Shown here one piece after another: positions 17,892 through 26,264 of a stretch of DNA of 64,000 bases. The notes beneath the pieces are model-generated. The model did not search any database. It was not told the origin of the DNA and saw only the letters and a program-made list of their open reading frames with translations. Each line of letters opens with the position of its first letter. Positions within the stretch are counted from its first letter, which is position 1. Source of the DNA: Desertifilum tharense IPPAS B-1220. GTDB lineage: Bacteria > Cyanobacteriota > Cyanobacteriia > Cyanobacteriales > Desertifilaceae. Location: assembly GCF_001746915.1 (NCBI RefSeq), contig NZ_MJGC01000010.1, forward strand, positions 1-64,000, in the 5' to 3' direction. The position numbers were made by a program, and so were the translations under genes.

Positions 17892-18569
17892 ATGAATACC
17901 TTACGCACCATTTCTACCTTATTAGTAGATGACGAACCCCGTTTTCGTCGCGGATTGCGAACATTACTCGATTTTTATAATACCAATAGCAACTGGCAAT
18001 TTGAAATTACTGGAGAAGCGGCTTCTGTAGAACAGGCTGTAAAATTGGCAACCGAACAACATCCCACCTTGATTTTACTGGATTTAGAATTACCCCCCAG
18101 CGATGGAATTAATGCATTGCTCTGTTTAAAGCATGTATCGTATAAGGGAAAGGTCTTAGTTTTATCGGCTCATCGCGAAGATGAATGGATTTTTAGAGCC
18201 ATGCAAGCGGGTGCTTCCGGATACCTATTTAAAGATTGTTTGGCGACGCAATTTTGCGAAGCCATTCAAACCATTATGAACGATGAAATTTATCTAGCTC
18301 CCGCAGTTGCAACCGCTTTTTTTCGCTTATTTCACTTCTATTCCGGCCGTTCTTTGCAAGCTTGTCAAGCTGTTCACTTAACCGAACGGGAACAAGAGGT
18401 TTTGCACTGGTTAGTACAAGGTGCTTCTAACGAAGAAATTGCTAGCAAACTCTATATTACCGTTGCAACCGTTAAAGCCCATTTAACTGCTATTTTTGAA
18501 AAACTCAACGTTAACAGCCGTACCCAAGCCATTGTGAAAGCCCTAAAGTTAGGGTTAGTTTGCGCTTAA
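17892..18569 (+). CDS. NarL/LuxR-family response regulator
   Basis: The product has 225 residues. The receiver domain has the acidic pair VDDEP near residue 13, the phosphoacceptor Asp64 in LILLDLELPP, SAHREDE and the Lys in GYLFKD. The C-terminal LuxR-type DNA-binding domain begins at LTEREQEVLHWLVQGASNEE and continues IASKLYITVATVKAHLTAIF. It is the partner of the upstream kinase and probably a transcription activator. Targets are likely nearby, with the divergent region 16496-16736 the first candidate. Confidence 0.92.
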   Translation: MNTLRTISTLLVDDEPRFRRGLRTLLDFYNTNSNWQFEITGEAASVEQAVKLATEQHPTLILLDLELPPSDGINALLCLKHVSYKGKVLVLSAHREDEWIFRAMQAGASGYLFKDCLATQFCEAIQTIMNDEIYLAPAVATAFFRLFHFYSGRSLQACQAVHLTEREQEVLHWLVQGASNEEIASKLYITVATVKAHLTAIFEKLNVNSRTQAIVKALKLGLVCA

Positions 18570-18956
18570 TGGAAGGTATTGTAACCAGCACTACCGATTT
18601 TTGGAAAAGGGGGACTTGACGACAGAACCACTTAGCCCTTCGGGAAAAATCGCCTGAGAGTTGAGAGCGAACTCATCCTTTAGAGAGACGCCGAACGAGA
18701 TTTAACGAGTTTTTATAGCATTTTCGCCTATCTAGATAAAGAAATAAGGTCTATTTTGAATTACGCCAATAGAACGATGCGATGTCCACCTTTAGAACCA
18801 TATCGCAGAGGTTAATTCTTTTTAACATATGAACAGGCTAGGAAAGCCGATTGAAATCTAACGCTTCTATTCAAGTTTTAAGAGTACAGGCAGAAAGCAC
18901 TTTAATCGGTCTTTTTTAAGACCTTGTTCTTTATGGGTTAAATTAGGAATAACCTT
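18570..18956. other. Intergenic stretch without recognised feature
   Basis: These 387 bases follow the response regulator. There is a short CCCTTCGGG palindrome near 18638 and an A+T-rich 3' part. I see no coding frame, RNA gene or dispersed repeat. Confidence 0.5.
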
Positions 18957-19175
18957 ATGAATACGCCTCAAACATCTGAAGCCGCCTTATTTTTAAGCAA
19001 TCTCAAAAACGGAATTTGGTTTTTTGGGATTTCGTCTTGGGTATTCGGAATTACCGACAGAACCCTTGCCACGCTAGCGGATGGGTATCTATCAGCTATT
19101 GATATCGCCCAATTATTCACGGCGTCTTTCTTCTTTATGGGCTGGCTATTTCTCAAGCCTGCTCGTAAGATTTAA
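18957..19175 (+). CDS. Small membrane protein, unknown
   Basis: The product has 72 residues, with AGGAA about ten bases ahead of the ATG. Two hydrophobic stretches are visible, NGIWFFGISSWVFGI (about 18-32) and QLFTASFFFMGWLFL (about 52-66), and it ends in KPARKI, so a two-pass membrane protein with a short basic tail is likely. No family is recognised. It lies upstream of the second DUF4255 gene on the same strand. Cyanobacterial injection systems are in some cases anchored to thylakoid membranes, but no link to that can be shown from this sequence. Confidence 0.6.
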   Translation: MNTPQTSEAALFLSNLKNGIWFFGISSWVFGITDRTLATLADGYLSAIDIAQLFTASFFFMGWLFLKPARKI

Positions 19176-19326
19176 GCTAACTAGAGGAGGCGATCGCACT
19201 TTTCAATCTGCCTCCTCTTCAACCTAAAGAATAAACGAACGGCTAAGGGCATAAACGGCGCATCCTTCTAAACTAAAGTGACATCTCCTCCACCCTGGGG
19301 AGATGAGGGACTGCCAAAACGCCGTT

Positions 19327-20586
19327 ATGAGTAATTATTTAGCGATCGCCACCGTTACCGCCAGCCTCCAGCGCACCCTCCAAGCGGCTCTGCAAGTGGA
19401 TGTAGATGGGGCGCGAGTCACCACCTTACAACCCAATAGCCTGGGAGGAGGAACCCCAGAAACCGGAGTCAACATTTACCTATACCACGCCGCCCCTAAC
19501 CCCGCTTGGCGCAACTCCGACTTACGCACCCGCTTTGCAGACGGGAAATTTGCCAAACGCCCCCAGGCCGCCCTAGATTTGTATTACCTGATTAGTTGCT
19601 ACGGCAACGAAGTCGAACTCGAACCGCAACGCCTATTAGGAAGCGTCGTCAGAACCCTACACGCCCGCCCCGTCTTAACCCGCGAAGCGATCTACGATAC
19701 GATTGCAGACTCCACCTTTGCCTTTCTCACCAACTCCAACCTGGCAGAACAGGTAGAAACCGTCAAATTCATGCCCGTTTCTTTAGGCGTTGAGGAATTA
19801 TCTAACATTTGGTCTGTCTTTTTCCAAACCCCCCACGCCCTTTCCATCGCCTATCAAGCCAGCACCATACTCATCGAGAGCGATGATATCCCCCAACGCG
19901 CCTTACCCGTGCGCGATCGCTCCGCCTTCACTGGCACCCCCTTCCGTTCTGCTCCCGTCGTGGATAAAGTCTTCTCCCAGGAAGGAATTCTCGCCCCCAT
20001 TGTCGCCCATAGCACCCTGATTATCCGAGGATCGCGACTCAAACACGAACAAACGCGAGTGAAAATTGGGGGAATTGAACTCACGCCTTCAGAAATTAGC
20101 GACTCCGCCCTCTGCTTACCCTTGGCGAGCATTCCCCCCGCATCTTTAAGAGCTGGAGTCCAAAGCCTGCAAGTCATCCATCGGTTAAAAGACACAAACA
20201 ACCATCGCGGGGTAGAGTCCAACGTTACCGCCCTAGTGCTGCGTCCGAGTATTGTAGAAATAGCGATCGCCAACCTAGAAGGTGAAGAAAGCGAACCGAG
20301 ATCCGCCCAAGTCACCTTAAACATTGACTTAACCGTGTCTCCTCAACAGCGAGTCACCTTACTGCTCAACGAAGCCAGTAGCACCACACCCGCCGCCTAC
20401 CTATTTGATGCTACTGCTCGCAGCCAAGAAACCTCCTCGCTTGTCTTTAACCTGTATGATGTCAAACCGGGCGAGTATCTGGTGCGAGTGCAAATTGATG
20501 GCGCGGAAAGCTTGCTAGAAGTCGATCTTGACCCCCAAAGTCCCACCTTTGAACGCTATATTGGCCCAACCTTAACTATCCCCTAA
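19327..20586 (+). CDS. DUF4255 (Pvc16-like) cap/terminator protein with C-terminal beta domains, copy 2
   Basis: The product has 419 residues from ATG 19327 (MSNYLAIATVTASLQRTLQA), the usual start of this family. An in-frame ATG at 19303 would add eight residues with a poorly spaced ribosome site. Residues about 1-180 are DUF4255 (GGTPETGVNIYLYHAAPNPA, LDLYYLISCYGNEVELEPQR, LSIAYQASTILIES). The C-terminal half (ILAPIVAHSTLIIRGSRL, TRVKIGGIELTPSEIS, VVRVQIDGAESLLEV-like) reads as two immunoglobulin-like or IPT-type beta domains. It is followed three bases later by the AAA+ ATPase, the usual pairing at the end of injection clusters. Confidence 0.85.
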   Translation: MSNYLAIATVTASLQRTLQAALQVDVDGARVTTLQPNSLGGGTPETGVNIYLYHAAPNPAWRNSDLRTRFADGKFAKRPQAALDLYYLISCYGNEVELEPQRLLGSVVRTLHARPVLTREAIYDTIADSTFAFLTNSNLAEQVETVKFMPVSLGVEELSNIWSVFFQTPHALSIAYQASTILIESDDIPQRALPVRDRSAFTGTPFRSAPVVDKVFSQEGILAPIVAHSTLIIRGSRLKHEQTRVKIGGIELTPSEISDSALCLPLASIPPASLRAGVQSLQVIHRLKDTNNHRGVESNVTALVLRPSIVEIAIANLEGEESEPRSAQVTLNIDLTVSPQQRVTLLLNEASSTTPAAYLFDATARSQETSSLVFNLYDVKPGEYLVRVQIDGAESLLEVDLDPQSPTFERYIGPTLTIP

Positions 20587-20589
20587 ATC

Positions 20590-22554
20590 ATGCATGATTC
20601 GCGAAGCGAGCCGTTCCAGAATCACTCTTCTTGGTACCAGGCGAACCAAGACGCCCTAATGGGTGCTTTAGCCAGAGTGCAAGCCAAACTGCAAGCTAAA
20701 GTTAATGGGGAAAATCCACCAGAAGCACCCGATCGAACCCTATCCCCTCCCTCTAGCCTAGAACAACTCTGCCATCTATTTGGCTTATCCCCCTTTGAGC
20801 GCGATTTATTATTACTGTGCGCGGGGATGGAACTAGACGCCAGCTTTCCCGCCTTGTGTGCGGCGGCGCAGGGAGACTCCTCAAAAAACTACCCCACCTT
20901 CAGCCTCGCCTTAGCCACCCTCAGCCAACCCCAATGGAACGCCTTAACCCCCGATGCACCCTTGCGGCGCTGGCGGATGATCGAAATTGGGGCGGGAACT
21001 GTCCTCACCTTAAGTCCGTTGCGAATTGACGAGCGCATTCTGCACTACCTGACGGGGTTGCAATACCTCGACGAACGCCTCAAGGGGGTAGTGGAACCCT
21101 TCTCTGTCGATAGCGAACTGGTGCCTTCCCACCAACAACTGGCGCAACATCTAGCCGCCGCCTGGTTGCAAGCTTTTGGCAAGACCCCTTTACCCATTGT
21201 GCAACTGTGTGGCGATCGCCGATCCAGCAAAAGAGCGATCGCCGCAGCATTGTGTCAGCAAGTGGGGTTAAACTTGCATATTCTCCACGCCCAGGCATTA
21301 CCCACCCCTTCCTCAGAGTTACACCCCCTCCTGCAACTTTGGGCCAGAGAAGCCGTTCTGAGCCATAGCGCCCTGTTGCTCGACTGCGACGCGACGGAAG
21401 ACGTAACCCGCAATGGGGCGATCGCGCTAATTTTAGAACGCTTGCACAGTCCCTTAATTGTCAGCAGTCGCGATCGCTTGCAAATCTCTTTGCGTCCCCA
21501 AATTGCCGCTGATGTGCGCCAACCCACCCCCAACGAACAGCGCCTCCTCTGGCAGACTGCTTTAGGCGACAGCGCTACCCCCCTCAATGGACAAGTCGAT
21601 CTCCTTGTTTCCCACTTCAACCTCAATTCCCCCGCCATTCAAGCCGTCTGTACGGAAGCCTTTGCCCAACTAGAGAACCCCCGCACCGAAGACTCCCTGA
21701 GCAAGCTATTGTGGGATACCTGTTGCAAGCAAGCCCGCCCCCACCTAGATGACTTATCCCAACGCATCGAACCGGGTGCCACTTGGGAGGATCTCGTCTT
21801 ACCCGACACCCAACGGCAAATTCTCCGCGATATTAGCGCCCATATCCGCCAGCGGGCTAAGGTTTATGAATATTGGGGATTTGCTAAAAAGGGCGATCGC
21901 GGTTTGGGAATTAGCGCCCTATTTGCAGGCCCTAGCGGTACCGGAAAAACAATGGCCGCCGAAGTTTTAGCCCAAGAACTCCGGTTAGACCTTTATCGAA
22001 TTGACCTAAGTTCGGTGGTGAGCAAATATATTGGAGAAACCGAGAAAAATTTGCGGCACGTCTTCGATGCGGCTGAGTCTGGTGGAGCAATTTTATTATT
22101 TGACGAAGCCGATGCCCTTTTTGGCAAGCGTTCTGATGTCAAAGACTCCCACGATCGCTACGCCAATATGGAAGTAAGCTATCTTTTACAGCGCATGGAA
22201 TCCTATCGCGGATTAGCAATTCTAACCACGAACTTAAAAACCTCCATTGACCAAGCTTTTTTACGTCGCCTGCGCTTTGTCGTCCAGTTTCCCTTCCCCG
22301 ATGCTAGCCAACGCGCAGAAATTTGGCAGCGCATCCTTCCCAAGCAAATGCCGACAGAAGCACTCGATTTCAAAAAGCTGGCTAAACTCAACGTTGCGGG
22401 TGGCAATATCCGCAATATTGCCATGAATGCCGCCTTTTTAGCTGCCGATGCCAACGAATCGGTGACAATGAAACATCTATTGCGAGCCGCGCAAAGCGAA
22501 TACATTAAACTAGAACGCCCCCTCACGGATGCTGAAGTCAAAGGTTGGGTTTAA
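20590..22554 (+). CDS. AAA+ ATPase of contractile injection system (Pvc15/Afp15-like)
   Basis: The product has 654 residues. Residues about 1-170 are a helical N-terminal domain (SSLEQLCHLFGLSPFERDLL). Residues about 200-345 look like a degenerate AAA fold in which the P-loop is replaced by CGDRRSSKRAI and Walker B by LLLDCD. Residues about 400-650 are an intact AAA+ module: Walker A GPSGTGKT (447-454), Walker B ILLFDEAD (501-508), sensor ILTTNL and the arginine-finger region DQAFLRRLRF. Family knowledge assigns this ATPase to assembly or cargo loading of extracellular injection systems. It overlaps the convergent WYL gene by four bases. Confidence 0.9.
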   Translation: MHDSRSEPFQNHSSWYQANQDALMGALARVQAKLQAKVNGENPPEAPDRTLSPPSSLEQLCHLFGLSPFERDLLLLCAGMELDASFPALCAAAQGDSSKNYPTFSLALATLSQPQWNALTPDAPLRRWRMIEIGAGTVLTLSPLRIDERILHYLTGLQYLDERLKGVVEPFSVDSELVPSHQQLAQHLAAAWLQAFGKTPLPIVQLCGDRRSSKRAIAAALCQQVGLNLHILHAQALPTPSSELHPLLQLWAREAVLSHSALLLDCDATEDVTRNGAIALILERLHSPLIVSSRDRLQISLRPQIAADVRQPTPNEQRLLWQTALGDSATPLNGQVDLLVSHFNLNSPAIQAVCTEAFAQLENPRTEDSLSKLLWDTCCKQARPHLDDLSQRIEPGATWEDLVLPDTQRQILRDISAHIRQRAKVYEYWGFAKKGDRGLGISALFAGPSGTGKTMAAEVLAQELRLDLYRIDLSSVVSKYIGETEKNLRHVFDAAESGGAILLFDEADALFGKRSDVKDSHDRYANMEVSYLLQRMESYRGLAILTTNLKTSIDQAFLRRLRFVVQFPFPDASQRAEIWQRILPKQMPTEALDFKKLAKLNVAGGNIRNIAMNAAFLAADANESVTMKHLLRAAQSEYIKLERPLTDAEVKGWV

Positions 22555-23915
22555 AGTTTTATCCCATTATTCTCTGCATAGAGTTGCTGTTCTTGTGCCA
22601 CCTCTGCCGCCATTTGCTGGCGCAATGACCAAGGTAAAATTACTTCCATTCTGGGTCGCCACGCCCGCAGCCGCAATAATACATTGAGATCGCCCTGACG
22701 GTAGCGGGCTGTATAGTAAGCATCTTGGGGCGATCGCGCTTGCCATAACTGCAATAATGCCTGTTGCTGCTCCGGTTCGCAAACATTCTGCTGAATCAGC
22801 CTCTGCACTTGAGTATAGTTCACCTGCTTAAAAGTCTCATGGCGCACCGTATCTCGTACATATCCGGCGTGGAAATCTCGATCGAAGCGTAACAGGAGTA
22901 AAGCATCGGGTTGATAAAAATCAAAGCCCCAAGCTTCTGCCATGCGTTCTTGAATCCACTCAGGAACAGGTAAAGTCTTTTTATCAAAAGCCTGACGCAT
23001 GGGTTGAGGAACTCGCGGATCTTCCCAATTTAGCCCCTCAATCTGTTGAATCCGATCTAAGCGGTAGTTACGCCAGTCCATTACATCTGAACGTTCGTTA
23101 GGGACTTCTCCCCACGCACATAAGTAAGTCGCTCGTTGCACGTAATAGATGCAAACTGGGTAAAGAATGCATTGAAAGTCTTTGTGGACTCTGGGACTGG
23201 TATAAGTGACTAAAAGCGGGGGTATGGGGTGAGTCTCCCAAATCTGTCGCAGTTGAGCCTGCCAATTATCCACGCGATCGATGGCATCATGGGGGACGAC
23301 ATAATCTACGTGCAGAAAGAATCGCTGTTTTCCGTTAATTTGCTGGGAAAGATGGTCTGCGATCGCCGCTAGATCCGGATGCACGATCGCGCTAGTGCTG
23401 AGTTTAACCTGCCAAGCAGAGGTTGGGAATTCCTCTACCAAGCGATATTTCTGTCTCTTTCGCTGCACCCATCCTAATTTGGTGAGGATTCGCAAATCCT
23501 CGTATAAGCTGCGCCGAGTTACTCCAAATAGCCGCGCTTGCAAAATATCTTCAATATTGTTGGGTAGCGCGTCCTGCTGCTGGAGGGTTTGACACCATTC
23601 TGCCTGAGAAATGCCAGCTTGGGGGGTAAATAACCATTCTGTCGTTGTCTTGGCACAGCGACAATGGCGATCGTGTTGGGGGGGAATGCCTTCATTAGCT
23701 GGATGAGTATCCGTAAAAAAGGTGGTTCGCCAATCTGCAAAAGAAAATTCATCAGGAAATGCGGTTTGTAAGCCCTCTTCTCCATACAAGAAACGCAACC
23801 ATACCCAGAGGCGAATTGCTCTTGGCAAATTCTGTTTGAGCGAGCCACGGGCTAACCCTTGCAACAATTCCACTCTGGGGGGTTCGATAAAAAGAGGATC
23901 TCTCATTGAATTCAT
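22551..23915 (-). CDS. CRISPR-associated WYL-domain transcription regulator (TIGR03985-like)
   Basis: The product has 454 residues. The N-terminal third has a helix-turn-helix type region (FGVTRRSLYEDLRILTKLGW, then VQRKRQKYRLVEEF). The centre is a WYL domain with PPLLVTYTSPRVHKDFQC, LYPVCIYYVQRATYLCAWGE and NYRLDRIQQIEGLNW. The layout agrees with the TIGR03985 family described next to cyanobacterial type III CRISPR genes. WYL regulators sense nucleic acid or nucleotide ligands and usually repress or activate nearby promoters. It is two bases downstream of the HD protein gene. Control of the CRISPR operon 2 kb away is inferred. Confidence 0.8.
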   Translation of the reverse strand: MNSMRDPLFIEPPRVELLQGLARGSLKQNLPRAIRLWVWLRFLYGEEGLQTAFPDEFSFADWRTTFFTDTHPANEGIPPQHDRHCRCAKTTTEWLFTPQAGISQAEWCQTLQQQDALPNNIEDILQARLFGVTRRSLYEDLRILTKLGWVQRKRQKYRLVEEFPTSAWQVKLSTSAIVHPDLAAIADHLSQQINGKQRFFLHVDYVVPHDAIDRVDNWQAQLRQIWETHPIPPLLVTYTSPRVHKDFQCILYPVCIYYVQRATYLCAWGEVPNERSDVMDWRNYRLDRIQQIEGLNWEDPRVPQPMRQAFDKKTLPVPEWIQERMAEAWGFDFYQPDALLLLRFDRDFHAGYVRDTVRHETFKQVNYTQVQRLIQQNVCEPEQQQALLQLWQARSPQDAYYTARYRQGDLNVLLRLRAWRPRMEVILPWSLRQQMAAEVAQEQQLYAENNGIKL

Positions 23916-23917
23916 AG

Positions 23918-24502
23918 CTAAGGGTTGATGAGCGCGATCGCCTCAATTTCTGCCATCACCCGTGCAAACTCTTGGCTCAGATAGTCCTGAGTGGTAGAAC
24001 AATACACCTCGCACAAAGCCTGATAAAACCATAGCATTTGTGCCTTACCCCCGTTAAAGCGGCTCCAAACCCTGTCTCCTTCCTGCTGCAATGAGGCAAG
24101 CAACGAGCGAGCATTGTGCAATTTATCCGCTAGCGAGACGCGGCGCACGGATGCTGAGGCGGAGCGAATTTGCTCGATATAACCCAGTTTACGCGCGTTC
24201 CAAGAAACGTTAGTTGCAAGATAGGGTTCGGTACAGCCATCGACAATCGCGGCAACATTATCGCCAAACTGCCGCTGAATTTCTTGACGAGTGCGATCGC
24301 CTCCCCGATCTTCTACCCCATCATGCAACAATCCCGCGATCGCCTCATCCTCGGTTCCCCCATCCTCCAGCACTAAAGCAGACACGCTGAGAAGGTGAGC
24401 AATGTAAGGAACTTTGCCATCTTTACGCACTTGGTTGGCGTGCAGATGAGCGGCATAAACTAACGCGCTAACAAAGCGATCGCTTAACTGAGTAGCAACC
24501 AT
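23918..24502 (-). CDS. HD-domain phosphohydrolase (SpoT/RelA hydrolase-like)
   Basis: The product has 194 residues. The HD signature is complete: ALVYAAHLHANQVRKDGKVP, then YIAHLLSVSALV, LLHDGVEDRGG and SLADKLHNARSLL. This is the pattern of the (p)ppGpp hydrolase part of SpoT-like enzymes, here as a single small domain without the synthetase, TGS or ACT parts. It is co-directional with, and two bases from, the CRISPR-linked WYL gene, so it is probably in one operon with it. A link to alarmone or second-messenger turnover during CRISPR immunity is possible but not shown. Confidence 0.82.
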   Translation of the reverse strand: MVATQLSDRFVSALVYAAHLHANQVRKDGKVPYIAHLLSVSALVLEDGGTEDEAIAGLLHDGVEDRGGDRTRQEIQRQFGDNVAAIVDGCTEPYLATNVSWNARKLGYIEQIRSASASVRRVSLADKLHNARSLLASLQQEGDRVWSRFNGGKAQMLWFYQALCEVYCSTTQDYLSQEFARVMAEIEAIALINP

Positions 24503-24646
24503 CGGATCATCCCGGTAACGTGAATGGCATCACTATGACATTCGGGTTGAAGCATCCCATTCCAAATGTCGAACAGGAAAAGTTGGAAGCCCCCTCTTCC
24601 AGCAGCCCTTACAGTAATATTAGTTTCTTTGGTTAGGGATTAGAAG

Positions 24647-26023
24647 ATGTCAGCGATTGAACTTACCTCGATCGGACACCAAACCTACGGGGGTTGCCCC
24701 TATCAGCATCTTCACATTCATCTGACTCGCACCCAGATTGACTTGGAAGACTTGAAAGAACTGGCTTTTCCTCAACCTTTAGCGCCTAACTTAGGCATTG
24801 TGCTAGAAGGAAAAGCACCGCTATGGTTGTATGGCTACCTCGCCCAACATTACCAGAACGTGCCCTGGATTGCCTGTTATGAACCGCGTCTGATGGGTGC
24901 AGTGGTTGCGGTCGATCGAACCCCAACGGGATTACTCGGTCAGGTTTTGCCTTTAAAGCTGCCTCTGCAAGCCTTTCGTAAACTACAGCCCGAACCCCAG
25001 GTCAGCAACGAATCCCAAGTTGCGGTCATGAACGCAAGCCTCCAGCTTCAGGTAACGGCGTTACCCACAGTTCAAGGCGACTGTCAAGCGATCGTTCTCA
25101 ATATCACCAACCGCACTGACTCGGATGCGCCAATTTCGATTATGGGCGGAAAGAAAACGCTTTCTAACCTAATAGCGCCCCAAGCTTTAGCAGAGTTGGA
25201 ACTCCCGGAGAATCTGAATCTCGATCGGGAAGTGGTTTTATTTGGTTCAGGCCCCACTTGGCTGCTTGTCCATTTGCTGGAACGCTGTCGCCAGTCTCCT
25301 TGGGTTGGGTTTTACGATCTGCGGCTCAAGCAGGTTGTGACTGTCAGCAGCCAAAGCACCAAAGTTCCCGTTGCTTCTGGTGTGGCTGTTAGTTTTAATC
25401 GTACCCCAGGAGTTGCCATTCTGATTGGCGGGCCACCCGATAGCGGTAAGAGTGTCTTTTCTAATGCTCTCCGCCTGTCTTTGGCTCACCATCGTCCCGA
25501 TCTTAAAGTCTATTTGCATCGAGCCAATTGGGATGGGGAAAGCAATGCCTCTTACGAGATGCCACAAACGCTAGCGAAACAGTTAGCCAGCGAAAATGAA
25601 ATTAAGCTGCATCTTCAGGAGAATGCCTCGCAACTAATTTGCAATTACTTTCAGTATCATGCAAGCGCGATCGCCAATATTCGCACTGTTATGGATGTGG
25701 TTCTGGTCGATGTGGGAGGTTTACCCCAAACAGAAAAAGCCGCAGTTGTCAAACAATGCACTCATTACATTGTAATTAGTAGTAAACCTGAAAAAATTCA
25801 GGAGTGGCATGAACTTTGTGGCAGCACGCTAACCCCAATTTTGACTATCCATAGCAAACTAGAAAATTGCTTGTCAGTGTTGCGTCAACAACCCCATCTA
25901 GAAGTCGAATCCGGACCGTGGCTGTGGGGCAAAACCCAAGAAGTTCCCAAACCTTTACTTGATGAAATTCTGAAGATTATTCCGCAGAGCTTAGAAAACC
26001 TTTCGGAAGATATTGCCTCATAG
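24647..26023 (+). CDS. csx3: Csx3-like ring nuclease, two tandem Csx3 domains fused to a P-loop ATPase domain
   Basis: The product has 458 residues. Residues about 18-100 are Csx3-like (HLHIHLTRTQIDLEDLKELA, then GIVLEGKAPLWLYGYLAQHY and WIACYEPRLMGAVV). Residues about 145-240 repeat the pattern (LAELELPENLNLDREVVLFG, SGPTWLLVHLLERC, WVGFYDLRLKQVV). Residues about 255-450 are a P-loop domain with GGPPDSGKSVF (261-271) and a later VVLVDVGG. Csx3 proteins degrade cyclic tetra-adenylate made by type III Cas10, and Csx3 fused to an ATPase domain is known from cyanobacteria. In the second copy the His present in repeat 1 (AQHYQ) is not at the same place. It stands just upstream of cas10, as expected for a ring nuclease that switches off signalling. 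Confidence 0.82.
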   Translation: MSAIELTSIGHQTYGGCPYQHLHIHLTRTQIDLEDLKELAFPQPLAPNLGIVLEGKAPLWLYGYLAQHYQNVPWIACYEPRLMGAVVAVDRTPTGLLGQVLPLKLPLQAFRKLQPEPQVSNESQVAVMNASLQLQVTALPTVQGDCQAIVLNITNRTDSDAPISIMGGKKTLSNLIAPQALAELELPENLNLDREVVLFGSGPTWLLVHLLERCRQSPWVGFYDLRLKQVVTVSSQSTKVPVASGVAVSFNRTPGVAILIGGPPDSGKSVFSNALRLSLAHHRPDLKVYLHRANWDGESNASYEMPQTLAKQLASENEIKLHLQENASQLICNYFQYHASAIANIRTVMDVVLVDVGGLPQTEKAAVVKQCTHYIVISSKPEKIQEWHELCGSTLTPILTIHSKLENCLSVLRQQPHLEVESGPWLWGKTQEVPKPLLDEILKIIPQSLENLSEDIAS

Positions 26024-26200
26024 AAAAAGATGGTTGATTGAATACTATTTGAACCTAAAAGAGGTCTGAAAATTTGCGCGATCGCACTCTTAGTCATCCA
26101 TTTTGTTTTGTGTCATTTTGTCGAATTTCGTTAAGTATCTATTGTTTCATTGCAATTCCTATGAATACGGACATTTTATGCCAGTATTTATAAGGTGCAG

Positions 26201-26238
26201 GGTTAGTCCACCGCAGGCTTTTTACCAAGGTTAGTCCA
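26201..26238 (+). promoter_or_regulatory. Direct repeat GGTTAGTCCA upstream of cas10
   Basis: GGTTAGTCCA occurs at 26201-26210 and again at 26229-26238, 28 bases apart, between an A+T-rich region (TATTTATAA near 26186) and the cas10 ATG at 26265. Spacing of nearly three helical turns would suit two protein subunits on one face of the DNA. The WYL regulator is the obvious candidate. There is no third copy, so this is not a CRISPR array. Confidence 0.35.
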
Positions 26239-26264
26239 GAACATCGTTAGTTAGGTAAAGCACA

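Noticed and set aside
26024..26264. CRISPR leader or array before cas10
   Set aside because: Only two copies of a 10-mer are present; no repeat-spacer periodicity is seen.
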